A DNA stretch of 64,000 nt, from positions 186,001-250,000 of the forward strand of contig NZ_KI421455.1 of NCBI RefSeq assembly GCF_000472705.1. Direction: 5' to 3'. The position numbers and the translations under genes are program-made. Positions 1-8,866 of this stretch are shown in pieces. The stretch comes from Mesorhizobium erdmanii USDA 3471. GTDB taxonomy: Bacteria > Pseudomonadota > Alphaproteobacteria > Rhizobiales > Rhizobiaceae. Below the pieces are notes generated by a model. The model did no database searches. It had not been told where the DNA came from and worked only from the letters and a program-made list of their open reading frames with translations. Positions within the stretch are counted from its first letter, which is position 1. Each line of letters starts with the position of its first letter.

Positions 1-483
1 TGTGAGATAGGTCGCCTTGATGCCAGCCTGCCGCCGCGCGTCGGCCTCCTCCCGCAATTCCGCGGGACCCAGCACCGTGCCTGCCAGATAAAGTGACTGA
101 GTGCGAGTTGGGCGGCAGTTGATGCCAAGCTCTGCGATGCGGCCAGCAAGATTGGTCACGGCGAGCCGCGAGCGTCGCCAGGCCTGTCGTGCGGATGTCT
201 TGCCGATCATCCTCGACAGGGTCGAAAGCGGCTGGTCGATTTCGAACTGCACGAGCGCGGTGGTCGCGGGCGTCGAGCCCTTCAGCGGCCCGCGCCGGTC
301 GATGCAGATCACCTGATGGCCGTCCGCCGTCAGAGCCTCGGCCATCATGGCGCCGCTGATGCCCATGCCAATGATCAGCACATCGGTTTTGACGTCCCTT
401 GTCAGACTGGCCGTCGGCACGACAGGCGCCCGATAGGCGGACCAGACGGGCTGGCCAGTTCTGAGATCGAGTTTGCGGGGCAT
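1..483 (-). CDS. FAD-dependent oxidoreductase (DAO family), C-terminus cut by window edge
   Basis: The reading frame stays open from an ATG at 483 to the window edge, giving 161 codons of the N-terminal half. Residues 34-62 form a Rossmann dinucleotide-binding unit: VLIIGMGISG, with the glycines at 39, 41 and 44, followed by the acidic strand end VICIDRR. This is typical of glycine/D-amino-acid oxidase-type flavoproteins. GGAGAA lies 5 bases upstream of the ATG. The gene follows hemH on the same strand after 52 bases. The substrate cannot be told because the catalytic half is outside the window. Confidence 0.85.
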   Translation of the reverse strand, partial: MPRKLDLRTGQPVWSAYRAPVVPTASLTRDVKTDVLIIGMGISGAMMAEALTADGHQVICIDRRGPLKGSTPATTALVQFEIDQPLSTLSRMIGKTSARQAWRRSRLAVTNLAGRIAELGINCRPTRTQSLYLAGTVLGPAELREEADARRQAGIKATYLT

Positions 484-535
484 CAAATTCTCCGAAGGCG
501 CGCCTCAACGCTCCGGAGTGGCCGTTGTTCCGATG

Positions 536-1600
536 TTAGACCCAGCCAGACAGTTCGCGCCGCACCATCGCCTCGATCACCGCCATGCCTTCGGCGCTGT
601 CGTTGAGGCAAGGGATGTGGGCGAAATTCTTGCCGCCGGCGTGGTGGAAGGTCTCGGCCGCTTCCCTCCCGATCTCGTCCAGCGTCTCGATGCAGTCGAC
701 GGAAAAGCCGGGATTGACGATGGCGATCGACTTGACGCCGTCCTTGCCGAGTTTCTCCACGGTCTTGTCGGTGTAAGGCTGCAGCCATTCCTGCGCGCCG
801 AAGCGCGACTGGAAGGTGGTGATCAGTTTCTTTTCGTCCCAGCCCAGCCTGTCGCGCAACAGCCGCGTCGTCTTCAGGCAGTGGCAATGATAGGGATCGC
901 CCTTCTCGAAATAGGGTTTGGGAATGCCGTGATAGGAGGTGATGACCACCTCCGGCTCGAAATCCAGCGTCGCCAGGTGCTGCTCGATCGAACGCGCCAG
1001 CGCCTCGATGTAGACGGGTTCGTCGTAGTAGGGTGGCACGCTGCGGATCGCGGGCGCGCGGCGCATTTTCATCAAGGCGCGAAACAGCTGGTCGTTGGCG
1101 GTCGCGGTGGTGGTCGCGGAATATTGCGGATAGAGCGGAAACGACAGAATGCGGTCGCAGCCTTGCGCAACCAACTTCTCAGCCACGCTCGCCGTTGAAG
1201 GGTTGCCATAGCGCATTGCCCAGTCGACGGTGACATCGGGCAGGTCGCGCAGCGCCTCCGCCAGTTTTTCGCCCTGGGCGCGGGTGTAGGTGCGCAGCGG
1301 CGACTCGTTCTTCTCACTGTTCCAGATCCTGGCGTAGTTGGCGCCCGACTTCTTCGGCCGCGAGGTCAGCACCAGGCCGTAGAGGATCGGATACCAGATC
1401 GCCCTGTTGAGCTCGATGACGCGCGGGTCGGACAGGAATTCGCGTAGGTAGCGCCACATCGGCTTGAACTCGGTGCCATCAGGCGTGCCGAGATTGACCA
1501 GCATGACGCCGACCTTGCCGGCCTTGACCGGCGGATGTCCGGCGGGTAACGGGCCGACGGCCTTCGCGGCTTTGGCATCGACTGGGGTGGAAAGCGTCAT
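536..1600 (-). CDS. hemH: Ferrochelatase
   Basis: This 354-residue protein inserts Fe(II) into protoporphyrin IX, the last step of protoheme synthesis. Visible hallmarks are VMLVNLGTP near residue 32, the metal-site histidine in SYHGIP (H224) and the conserved acidic site in PGFSVDCIETLDEI (E305). Length and layout match bacterial ferrochelatases, which are soluble or inner-membrane associated. The ATG at 1600 has GGAGA about 6 bases upstream. A hairpin that probably ends the upstream ushA-like transcript lies between the two genes, so hemH likely has its own promoter within 1601-1684. Confidence 0.96.
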   Translation of the reverse strand: MTLSTPVDAKAAKAVGPLPAGHPPVKAGKVGVMLVNLGTPDGTEFKPMWRYLREFLSDPRVIELNRAIWYPILYGLVLTSRPKKSGANYARIWNSEKNESPLRTYTRAQGEKLAEALRDLPDVTVDWAMRYGNPSTASVAEKLVAQGCDRILSFPLYPQYSATTTATANDQLFRALMKMRRAPAIRSVPPYYDEPVYIEALARSIEQHLATLDFEPEVVITSYHGIPKPYFEKGDPYHCHCLKTTRLLRDRLGWDEKKLITTFQSRFGAQEWLQPYTDKTVEKLGKDGVKSIAIVNPGFSVDCIETLDEIGREAAETFHHAGGKNFAHIPCLNDSAEGMAVIEAMVRRELSGWV

Positions 1601-1684
1601 AAGGGTTCTCCAGGAGACGCGAACCTAACCATCTTGCGCGCTCGTTCAATGCTGCGTCTGGCCGCACCTTAGCTTGAAAACAGT

Positions 1685-1712
1685 AAACCCGCCCGGTTTC
1701 CCAGGCGGGTTT
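1685..1712 (-). terminator. Probable terminator of the 5'-nucleotidase gene
   Basis: AAACCCGCC (1685-1693) and GGCGGGTTT (1704-1712) form a perfect 9-bp stem just past the stop at 1736. On the minus strand the stem ends in TTT and is followed by ACTGTTTTC, a moderate U-tract. Confidence 0.7.
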
Positions 1713-1735
1713 GTGTTGGAAGAGGCGAAGCGGCG

Positions 1736-3811
1736 TTACTTCGCCGGGATGGTCAGCGTCGCGCCAAGCTTGAGCTGATGGGGTCTTTGACCCTTGTTGG
1801 CCTCATAGATCAGTTTCCACTTGGTCGCATCGCCATAGGCTTTCTTGGCCAGATCCCAGTAGGTATCGCCGGCAACGATGACATGGCTGCCGGTACCGGG
1901 AGCGGCTTCAGCGGGCTTTGCCGGTTCTGCAGGCTTCGCGGGTTCTGCCGGCGCGGGTGCCGGAGCAGCTTCGGCCGGCTTTGCTGGTTCGGCCGGTGCA
2001 GGTGCAGCCTCCGTCGATATGGCCGGCGGCGTGTTGGCAATATCGCCTGATTTGGCGGGCAATTCGGGCATTGCCGGTGCTGCTTCCGCAGGCTTTGCCG
2101 GTTCAGCCGGTTTCGCGGCCTCGGCCGGTGCGGGCGCCGCCGTTGCCGGCGCTGTTTCGGCTGGTTTGGCAGGCTCCGCGGCCGGTGCCGCTGCGACAGT
2201 CGCGGCAATCTCGGTGATGCGGCCGTCGAGCTTGGGCGTGTAGGGCCGGTGGGCGCCGAGATAGTCGGCCACGACCTGTTCGAGACCAGGACCGTAATCA
2301 TAGGCGTTCTTGGCCTTTTCGGCGAAGACCTTGTAGCCGTCGCCGCCCTGGCGGACATAGTTGTTGGTGGCGACAAGATAGTCCTTGTCGGGATTGATCG
2401 GCGTCCAGGCGCCGTTCTCCATCACCTCGACCGACTTGACGCGGCCGGCATTGGGGGCGACCGACTTGTCGAAGGAATATTTGAGGCCCGCCACCTGCGG
2501 GAAGCGGCCGGCGCCGTCCTCGATCTGGCTGAGGCCGCCTTCGAGACCGGCGACCAGGTCCTTGCCCGAAATCTGGAAGGTCGCCAGCGTGTTCTGGAAC
2601 GGCAGCACGGTCAGCACCTCGCCCATGGTGACGGTGCCCTTGTCGATCGAGGCACGCAAGCCGCCGCCATTGGAAATGACGATCTCGACGCCCTGTCCCT
2701 TGACGCGGTCGAGTATGGCGTCGGAGACGAGGTTGCCCATCGCGCACTCCTTGGTACGGCAATTCTCGCGGCTGCCGTCGATCACGTCGGTGGTCTCGGC
2801 GACTTCCTTGTTCTTCAGGGTCTCGATCGGCGCGCCGAGTTCCTTGATGCGGGCGAGCACGGCGGGATCGGGCGTGATCGACTTGTCGAGATAGATCGGG
2901 TCGCCGCTCGCCGACTTGACGTTGCCATTGTCGTCGAACACGACCTTGAACTCGCCGAGATATTTCGAATAGGAGGCCGCCTGCACGACCGGCACCTTGT
3001 AGCCGCCGGGGTTGTCGACCATCGTTGGATAGGGTCCCGCCGCCTTCGGATCGGTGTTCGACAAAAGCGTGTGGCTGTGACCACCGACGACAACGTCGAT
3101 GCCCGGGATCTTGGCGATGACATCGCGCTCCCTGTTGTAGCCGATATGGGTCACGGCGATGATCTTGTTGACGCCTTGCGCCTTGAGCTTCTCGACTTCC
3201 GCGGTGATCGACTTGACGTCGTCGGCGATCGCGATGTTGGGGCCGGGGGAAGCGAGTTCGGGCGTGTCGTTGGTCACGGCGCCGACAATGCCGATCTTCT
3301 GTCCACCGACCTCGACGACGATCGACGGCTTGATCTTGCCCGCCGCGCCGGACTTGTCGTTGGGCACGACATTGGCGCTGACGATGGGGAATTTCGCCTT
3401 GTCGAGGTAAGGCACCAGCGCGCTTTCGCCATCGTCGAATTCGTGGTTGCCGAGCGTCACCGCGTCGGGCTTTATCTGGTTGAGGAATTCCTCTTCCACC
3501 GCGCCCTTGTAGGTAGTGTAGAACAGCGATCCCTGGAAGCTGTCGCCTGCATTGAGCAACAGCACGTTCTGCCCTTCGAGCTTCTTGCGCTCCTGGGCGA
3601 TCGCGGTGATCAACCGGCCGGCGCCGCCAATGCATTCGCCCTTGGTCTCCTCGTCGGCCGAACAGGTCGACTCGTATTTGTTGTTGCCTTCGATGCGGCT
3701 GTGCCAATCGTTGAAATGCAAAATGTTCAATGTGTAGTCGGCAAAGGATGCGCCGGCCGACAGGCCGAGCGTTGATGCGGATAAGGCCAGAATGGCGGCA
3801 ATCTTCTTCAT
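1736..3811 (-). CDS. Secreted bifunctional UDP-sugar hydrolase/5'-nucleotidase with C-terminal LysM
   Basis: This 691-residue periplasmic metallophosphatase is of the UshA/NadN type. Residues 1-24 are a signal peptide ending ASFA. The metallophosphoesterase motifs follow: HFNDWHSR (about 32), GDSFQGS (89-95) and GNHEFDDG (121-128). The 5'-nucleotidase C-terminal domain runs to about residue 540. An unusual tail comes next: roughly 100 residues of imperfect PAEPAKPAEAAPA repeats, then a LysM-like domain over the last 49 residues (VIVAGDTYWDLAKKAYGD). Ordinary UshA is about 550 residues and has no LysM. The tail probably tethers the enzyme to peptidoglycan while it scavenges nucleotides. The gene is monocistronic, with a terminator behind it. 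Confidence 0.92.
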   Translation of the reverse strand: MKKIAAILALSASTLGLSAGASFADYTLNILHFNDWHSRIEGNNKYESTCSADEETKGECIGGAGRLITAIAQERKKLEGQNVLLLNAGDSFQGSLFYTTYKGAVEEEFLNQIKPDAVTLGNHEFDDGESALVPYLDKAKFPIVSANVVPNDKSGAAGKIKPSIVVEVGGQKIGIVGAVTNDTPELASPGPNIAIADDVKSITAEVEKLKAQGVNKIIAVTHIGYNRERDVIAKIPGIDVVVGGHSHTLLSNTDPKAAGPYPTMVDNPGGYKVPVVQAASYSKYLGEFKVVFDDNGNVKSASGDPIYLDKSITPDPAVLARIKELGAPIETLKNKEVAETTDVIDGSRENCRTKECAMGNLVSDAILDRVKGQGVEIVISNGGGLRASIDKGTVTMGEVLTVLPFQNTLATFQISGKDLVAGLEGGLSQIEDGAGRFPQVAGLKYSFDKSVAPNAGRVKSVEVMENGAWTPINPDKDYLVATNNYVRQGGDGYKVFAEKAKNAYDYGPGLEQVVADYLGAHRPYTPKLDGRITEIAATVAAAPAAEPAKPAETAPATAAPAPAEAAKPAEPAKPAEAAPAMPELPAKSGDIANTPPAISTEAAPAPAEPAKPAEAAPAPAPAEPAKPAEPAKPAEAAPGTGSHVIVAGDTYWDLAKKAYGDATKWKLIYEANKGQRPHQLKLGATLTIPAK

Positions 3812-3953
3812 CTAAGTCTCCCGGCAGGCTGATCGGAGGCGTTTAACGCGCTTGCTTGACTGGGATCTAGCAGTCAGCGCCTAGGTCATGTTCCCATCGC
3901 GTTCGGGCTGAGGCAAGCGGAAACGGCGCGCGTCGCTGACGGCGCAAAAAGAC

Positions 3954-3976
3954 GGCGGCCATTTGGCCGCCGCTCT
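3954..3976 (-). terminator. Rho-independent terminator of omp10
   Basis: GGCGGCC (3954-3960) pairs with GGCCGCC (3965-3971) around an ATTT loop. On the minus strand the stem is followed by GTCTTTTTGCG. It lies 23 bases past the omp10 stop. Confidence 0.85.
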
Positions 3977-3998
3977 TGAACACGCAATAGTTGGCGGC

Positions 3999-4379
3999 TC
4001 AGGCGCGCCGGGTCAGGACGAAGTTTTGGCCGGATGCGCTGGTGCAGTTCAGCTGGCTGGTAGAGACCATCAGGCAGTTGAAGCTCACCGCAGTCTGGCG
4101 GATCAGCGACGTACCGTTGATCTCGACCGACGTAGGCCCGACCATGGTGTAGCTTCCGTCGGAGAGCTTCTGCCCGGTGTCAGTGGCGACAGTCGTGAAT
4201 TTGCCGTTGGCGAAGGTCGACAGGCCGGTGCCTTTGGCATCGATCCAGGAGCCTTCAACGCCTTTCGGCGTGGCTGCCGCCATTGGTGGTTGTTCCGGAC
4301 CGCTGGTGGTACAGGCCGCGAGCAATGTGGCGATGGCACCCGCCATGCCCATCGAAAGAACTTTGCGCGCAATAGTCAT
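3999..4379 (-). CDS. omp10: Outer-membrane lipoprotein Omp10
   Basis: This 126-residue lipoprotein has the same size as Brucella Omp10. A signal sequence ends in the lipobox LLAAC, with Cys23 as the lipidation site. After it come TPKGVEGSWIDAKG and the C-terminal QLNCTSASGQNF..LTRR, which resemble the Brucella protein as I remember it. The fold is a small beta-barrel/lipocalin-like domain shared with protease inhibitor AprI-type proteins, so inhibitor function is possible but unproven. The ATG at 4379 has GGAGAGG 8 bases upstream; longer in-frame extensions lack a signal peptide at their start. It is probably an abundant surface lipoprotein. Confidence 0.88.
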   Translation of the reverse strand: MTIARKVLSMGMAGAIATLLAACTTSGPEQPPMAAATPKGVEGSWIDAKGTGLSTFANGKFTTVATDTGQKLSDGSYTMVGPTSVEINGTSLIRQTAVSFNCLMVSTSQLNCTSASGQNFVLTRRA

Positions 4380-4412
4380 CTGAAATCCTCTCCAAACACA
4401 TCGGCTCAAAAT

Positions 4413-4432
4413 CGGATTCGATTTTGGAAGGC
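4413..4432. repeat. Palindrome upstream of omp10
   Basis: CAAAATCG, GATT, CGATTTTG: perfect 8-bp arms about 35 bases upstream of the omp10 start, in its promoter region. The centre contains a GATTC (GANTC) site. Function unknown. Confidence 0.6.
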
Positions 4433-4506
4433 ACGATGCGAACGTCCAAAGTGCTGGGACGGGCGGGCGCCTCGCAAGACGCACGCTGCCCCAGGCCGCA
4501 TTTCTT

Positions 4507-4531
4507 CAATCGCCCGATTTCCGGGCGATTG
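4507..4531 (-). terminator. Hairpin after homospermidine synthase
   Basis: CAATCGCCCG and CGGGCGATTG form a perfect 10-bp stem around ATTTC, 30 bases past the homospermidine synthase stop. No U-tract follows, so this is a stabilising hairpin or a weak terminator. Confidence 0.5.
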
Positions 4532-4560
4532 CAAGGCAATGGCATATGGTGCGCGCGATG

Positions 4561-6006
4561 CTATCGGACGAGGATGTTGCGGAATTGCCACGGATCGCTG
4601 CGGTCGAGGTCCTCGGGGAAGAGCCCCGGGCGCCTGTCGAGCGGCGTCCAGTCGGTGTAGTGGCCTTCGACCGGCCCGAGATAGGGCGACTGAACTTCCA
4701 GGCAGCGCTTGTAGTCCATCTCGTCGGCTTCGACGATGCCGGCATCCGGATTTTCGAGCGCCCAGACCATGCCGGCCAGAACCGCCGAGGTGACCTGCAG
4801 GCCGGTGGCGTTCTGATAGGGCGCCAGCTTGCGCGCCTCGGCGAGCGAGAGGTGCGAGCCGTACCAGTAAGCATTCTTGTCGTGGCCGTAGAGCAGGACA
4901 CCGAGCTCGTCGACACCGTCGACCAGTTCGTTCTCGTCAAGCACGTGGTGCAGAGGCTGAGGCTTGCCGGCGGCGCCGAACATCTCGTCCAGCGACAGCA
5001 TCGCGTCGTTGCAGGGATGGTAGGCGTAGTGGCAGGTGGGACGGTACTGAACCTTGCCCTTCTTGGAGCGCACGGTAAAGAAATCGGCGATCGAGATCGC
5101 CTCATTATGCGTCACCAGCAAACCGTATTGCGGACCTGGCGTCGGGCACCATGAGCGCACGCGCGTGTTGGCGCCGGGCTGTTCCAGATAGATCGCGGCC
5201 TTGGAGCCGTGCTTGTGCTTCTTGCCGTTCTTCGGCATCCATTTCTCATGCGTACCCCAGCCGAGCTCGGCCGGCTGCAGCCCCTCGGAAATGAAGCCCT
5301 CGACGGACCAGGTGTTCCAGAACACATCCATTGGCTTCGGCTTCTTGGCGCGCTGGGTGTCGCGCTCGGCGATATGGATGCCCTTGACGCCGGCCTTCTT
5401 CATCAGCTTGGCCCAGCCCTCGCGATCCTCTTGCGCCGGCTCCGAGAACTCGAGGCCGAGATCGGTGGCGAGGTTGACCAGGCCCTGCTTGACGAACCAT
5501 GAAACCATGCCGGGATTGGCACCGCAGGTGGAGATGGCGGTGGCGCCGCCGGGCTTGTCGTGCTTCTCCTTGATCAACGCTTCGCGCAGCGCATAGTTGG
5601 TGCGGCTGGCATTGTCGGCCTTGGCGTCAAAATAGAAGCCGAGCCACGGCTCGACGACGGTGTCGATATAGAGCACGCCAAGCTTGCGGCAGAGCCGCAT
5701 CAGGTCGACCGAGCCGGTATCGACCGACAGATTGACGCAAAAGCCCTGGCCGCCGCCATTGCTCAGCAGCGGCGTCAAGAGCTTCTTGTAGTTCTTCTCG
5801 GTCACCGCTTCCTGGACGAAGGCAATGCCGCGCTCGTCGAGCAGCTTGCGGTCGGTGTCGCGAGGGTCGAGGACCGTCATGCGCGACTTGTCGAACTTGA
5901 AATGGCGTTCGATGAGCGGCAGCGTTCCCCGTCCGATCGAGCCGAAGCCGATCATCACCACGGGGCCGGTGATCTCACCGTAAACGGGCCAGTTTTCATT
6001 CGCCAT
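4561..6006 (-). CDS. Homospermidine synthase
   Basis: This 481-residue NAD-dependent enzyme makes sym-homospermidine, a main rhizobial polyamine, from putrescine. The N-terminus carries a Rossmann nucleotide-binding loop, VVMIGFGSIGRG (glycines at 20, 22 and 25), as in the saccharopine dehydrogenase-like fold, and the length is typical. The ATG at 6006 is preceded by AAGGAGT at a good distance; an in-frame upstream extension of 47 residues looks non-homologous. Its substrate can come from the ornithine decarboxylase at 33.7 kb in the same window. The enzyme is cytosolic and the gene is not in an obvious operon. Confidence 0.95.
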   Translation of the reverse strand: MANENWPVYGEITGPVVMIGFGSIGRGTLPLIERHFKFDKSRMTVLDPRDTDRKLLDERGIAFVQEAVTEKNYKKLLTPLLSNGGGQGFCVNLSVDTGSVDLMRLCRKLGVLYIDTVVEPWLGFYFDAKADNASRTNYALREALIKEKHDKPGGATAISTCGANPGMVSWFVKQGLVNLATDLGLEFSEPAQEDREGWAKLMKKAGVKGIHIAERDTQRAKKPKPMDVFWNTWSVEGFISEGLQPAELGWGTHEKWMPKNGKKHKHGSKAAIYLEQPGANTRVRSWCPTPGPQYGLLVTHNEAISIADFFTVRSKKGKVQYRPTCHYAYHPCNDAMLSLDEMFGAAGKPQPLHHVLDENELVDGVDELGVLLYGHDKNAYWYGSHLSLAEARKLAPYQNATGLQVTSAVLAGMVWALENPDAGIVEADEMDYKRCLEVQSPYLGPVEGHYTDWTPLDRRPGLFPEDLDRSDPWQFRNILVR

Positions 6007-6148
6007 TTTATCGAGCACTCCTTCAGACAACGCTTTGCCGCGGCAGCTTGGCCGCCGCGCGACAAACCATAGATCATTGTCACAATAAAGGGAAAAGCAG
6101 CGAAAACGCTTCGGCTGCCCGCTGTCGGAGGAGCTAGCTGAGGCCATT

Positions 6149-6168
6149 GGGCAGGCCGGGGCCTGCCC
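6149..6168 (-). terminator. GC-rich hairpin after the SDR gene
   Basis: GGGCAGGC (6149-6156), CGGG loop, GCCTGCCC (6161-6168), 28 bases past the SDR stop at 6196. The stem is strong but no clear U-tract follows. Confidence 0.5.
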
Positions 6169-6195
6169 GATGGCGAATGTTGAGCCGGCGTTGTA

Positions 6196-6942
6196 TCAGC
6201 GAGCGCCACCGGATGCGCTGATGCGTTCGCCGGTCAGCCAGGCCGCCTCATCCGAGGCGAGGAAGGCCACGCTCGGGGCAATGTCCTCGGGCTTGCCGAA
6301 GCGCTGGCCAAGCGGGACGCCGGCAATCAGCATATTGCCGAAATCGGTGCCAACCATGCCCTCGGTCATTTCAGTGTGGGTATAGCCGGGCGCCACGATG
6401 TTGATCCGGATGTTGCGGGACCCAAGCTCTCTCGACAAGCTGAGCGTCAGCGTGTCGATTGCCGCCTTGCTCGCGGAATAGAGGCTGGTGTTCGGTACCG
6501 GGTTCCAACTGCTGATCGTGCCGATGTTCACGATGCTGCCGCCGCTCTCGGGAAAGTGCCGCATCGCCGCCTTGATCATCAGGATAGTGCCCAGCACGTT
6601 GGTATCGAACAATCGGCGATAGTCGGCCTCGCTCGCTTCCTCGAAGGCGCCGAAGACAGCCGTGGCGGCATTGTTGACCAGAATGCTTGGCTTGCCGAAC
6701 GCGATCCTTGCAGCCTCGAACAACTTTTCGACATCCGCGGCCTCGGCCACGTCGCCCTGAACCGCGGTCGCCTTGCCGCCGCTGGCGACTATCTCCTTCA
6801 CCGTGCGTTCGGCGGCCTCATGGCTGGTGGCGTAGTTGACGACGACGGCGGCGCCTTCCGCCGCCAGTCGTCTGGCGATGCCTGCACCGATGCCGCGCGC
6901 GGCGCCGGTGACTATGGCGACCTTGTTGGTGAGCTTGCCCAT
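6196..6942 (-). CDS. SDR family NAD(P)-dependent oxidoreductase
   Basis: This 248-residue classical short-chain dehydrogenase/reductase is FabG-like. The cofactor motif is TGAARGIGAG near residue 12, NNAAT sits near residue 90, and the catalytic Ser/Tyr-Lys is in SLYSASKAAI. The C-terminal SDEAAWLTGERISASGG matches glucose-dehydrogenase/FabG-like members. The start at 6942 is preceded by CGGAGAA; an upstream in-frame ATG would add 11 unconserved residues. It is divergent from the LysR gene at 7050 across about 107 bases and is probably its target. The substrate cannot be assigned. Confidence 0.93.
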   Translation of the reverse strand: MGKLTNKVAIVTGAARGIGAGIARRLAAEGAAVVVNYATSHEAAERTVKEIVASGGKATAVQGDVAEAADVEKLFEAARIAFGKPSILVNNAATAVFGAFEEASEADYRRLFDTNVLGTILMIKAAMRHFPESGGSIVNIGTISSWNPVPNTSLYSASKAAIDTLTLSLSRELGSRNIRINIVAPGYTHTEMTEGMVGTDFGNMLIAGVPLGQRFGKPEDIAPSVAFLASDEAAWLTGERISASGGAR

Positions 6943-6978
6943 TTGTTTCTCCGAATGGCTGGAAGGATTTGACAATCG

Positions 6979-7023
6979 GGCAATTGGCTATTCCGGAATC
7001 GCTCAAGTAGGGCAACAATTGCC
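6979..7023. promoter_or_regulatory. Inverted repeat between divergent SDR and LysR genes
   Basis: GGCAATTG (6979-6986) and CAATTGCC (7016-7023) are perfect 8-bp arms 29 bases apart in the shared promoter region. This is a plausible LysR-type binding region. The assignment is by position only. Confidence 0.4.
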
Positions 7024-7049
7024 ATATAACTAATTCCAGGGAGGAATAA

Positions 7050-7928
7050 ATGGACCGGCTGGCAGCGATGAGCACCTTCATACGGGTCGTCGAAACTGGT
7101 TCGTTCTCGGCCGCCGCGCGGCATTTGCGCGTCGGGCAGCCCGCAGTCTCGAAGGCGATCGCGCAGCTTGAGGAAAGGCTGGGCGTGCGTCTGCTGTCGC
7201 GTACCACCCGAGGTCTGTCGCCGACCGACGCCGGCGTGGGTTTCTACGAAGGTGCAAAGCGCGCGGTCGACGAAGCGGACGAAGCCGAAAACACGGCAAG
7301 GGGGGCGTCGGCGGCGCTCACCGGTCTGTTGCGCATCGGCACGTCCGTGACGTTCGGCCGCCTGCATGTCGTGCCCCGGCTGAAGACCTTCCTGGACGCT
7401 CATCCGAAACTCAACGTCGAGGTGGCGATGGACGACAGGAATGTCGACCTCGTCGAGGAAGGGGTGGATGTCATGCTGCGTCTGGGTGAGAGCTTCGCCC
7501 CCGCCCTGATCGGGCGCAAGATCGCCACCTGCCGTCGTCTCGTGATTGCGGCACCCTCCTACCTGGCACGCGAGGGCGAACCCATCGCACCGGATGAGCT
7601 GTCGCGGCACGAGGCGATCCTTTTCGTCCGAGCAGGCATTTCCAACCGCTGGACGTTCCGGCGGGGCGCCGAAGAGGTTTCGCTTGCCGGCCAGGGGCGG
7701 CTGCGCGTGACTTCCGCCGAAGGGATACGTGAGGCAGTACTTGCCGGCATCGGCTTCACGGTCGGCTCCGAATGGATGTTCGAGGAGGAATTGCGCAGCG
7801 GTGCGGTGCGGCCGATCCTGGTCGACTGGGCGCTGCCGCCTGTCGAACTGTGGGCGCTGTTTCCGGCCGGACGCAAGGCCAGCGCCAGGGCAAGGACATT
7901 CGTCGATTTCCTGGCGGGCAGCCTATAG
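7050..7928 (+). CDS. LysR family transcriptional regulator
   Basis: This 292-residue protein has an N-terminal winged helix at residues 1-60 (TGSFSAAARHLRVGQPAVSK, then LEERLGVRLLSRTTRGLSPT) and a C-terminal periplasmic-binding-like effector domain, of the CrgA/DsdC-like LysR group. The ATG has GGAGGAA 5-6 bases upstream. It is divergent from the SDR gene at 6942 and likely regulates it and itself through the intervening 107 bases. Its end is only 5 bases from the convergent HDOD gene. Confidence 0.93.
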   Translation: MDRLAAMSTFIRVVETGSFSAAARHLRVGQPAVSKAIAQLEERLGVRLLSRTTRGLSPTDAGVGFYEGAKRAVDEADEAENTARGASAALTGLLRIGTSVTFGRLHVVPRLKTFLDAHPKLNVEVAMDDRNVDLVEEGVDVMLRLGESFAPALIGRKIATCRRLVIAAPSYLAREGEPIAPDELSRHEAILFVRAGISNRWTFRRGAEEVSLAGQGRLRVTSAEGIREAVLAGIGFTVGSEWMFEEELRSGAVRPILVDWALPPVELWALFPAGRKASARARTFVDFLAGSL

Positions 7929-7933
7929 GCGCT

Positions 7934-8866
7934 TCAGCCGGCCATTGTCTTCAATCGTTCGATCAGCCGGTCGCGATCCGATGTCAGGCCCTTGTAGTCG
8001 AGCTGGTCGAGATCGAGCGCTTCCAATTGAGCGGCAAAGGACATGGCGAGCGTCGCGCGGTCGGGGTGGCGCGCCAGCACGGCGAGCGGGTCGAGATGGA
8101 TGCGGATGGTGAACAGGATGTCGCGCGAGGACGGCAGCTTGCGCAGAGTCTGGCGCTCGACACGGATGAAGGCGTGCGCCTCGATGTCACCGTCGGGAAA
8201 CCGCGACGGACGGTTGGTGGCGCGGTCGATGCGCTCGACGTTGGACAGGGGATGATAGAGCGCATCGTCGGCCTGGATCGACCAGTTGAAGCGTTCTACC
8301 GCCTGGCCCTGCAGCCCGTCGAACATGCGGTTGATCAAGGCGGCAGGACGCGTGCCCGGTCCGAAGCCTGGCACGGGCTCGTGGATCTGCTGCAGCGGCT
8401 TGCCGAATTTTTCGGTGAGCGACCAGGATGAGGGAAAGCACAGCGAACCGGCAGCGAGCCGCCAGCCGCTCTCGTCGCGGCGCATCAGGATCAGGTCTTC
8501 CTGGACCAGCAACGAGGCCGCGACCAGCGGCGCGTCGGCGAGACCCGCAGGCAAGGCAGGATGGCTCGCGGGCCCCACCACCTCGATGCCTGCGTCGATG
8601 CGGCGGTGGGTGTGCGCAAACCGCTCCGGCAGAAACGCGCCGAGCAAGTCGAGCACTTCCTGCTGGGCGTCGCGCGTGCCTGCCTCCTCGACGAAGACCC
8701 GCTCCGGGATTTCGCCGTAGAGCCGGCGCTTCTCGGCCAGATAGGGCAGCAGATGGCCGTCGACCTCGATCCAGTTTGCGGGGTCAAGCGGCTTCAGCCC
8801 GATGTTGAACAGCTTCGACGAGCCGTCATAAGGGGTGTGGGTGGGCAGGGTCTCGACCAAGCTCAT
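7934..8866 (-). CDS. Heme-dependent oxidative N-demethylase family protein (DUF3445)
   Basis: The 310 residues match the DUF3445/HDOD family: KPLDPANWIEVD near residue 27, LAEKRRLYGEIPERVF, LLVQEDLILMRR and SLCFPSSWSLTEKFGKPL, with NRMFDGL and RFNWSI downstream. Characterised members are heme proteins that oxidatively demethylate small amines such as dimethylamine, but the substrate here is unknown. The start overlaps the YciI-like gene by 4 bases (ATGA), which implies translational coupling at the end of a pabB-pabC-yciI-hdod operon. Confidence 0.88.
   Translation of the reverse strand: MSLVETLPTHTPYDGSSKLFNIGLKPLDPANWIEVDGHLLPYLAEKRRLYGEIPERVFVEEAGTRDAQQEVLDLLGAFLPERFAHTHRRIDAGIEVVGPASHPALPAGLADAPLVAASLLVQEDLILMRRDESGWRLAAGSLCFPSSWSLTEKFGKPLQQIHEPVPGFGPGTRPAALINRMFDGLQGQAVERFNWSIQADDALYHPLSNVERIDRATNRPSRFPDGDIEAHAFIRVERQTLRKLPSSRDILFTIRIHLDPLAVLARHPDRATLAMSFAAQLEALDLDQLDYKGLTSDRDRLIERLKTMAG

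Noticed and set aside
45..56. A second CCTCCTCCC-like motif (sRNA signature)
   Set aside because: It lies inside the coding sequence of the partial oxidoreductase, with no flanking stem or terminator.
2249..3775. Long open frame opposite the 5'-nucleotidase gene
   Set aside because: It is antisense to a clear, motif-bearing gene; GC-rich codon bias keeps the opposite frame open.
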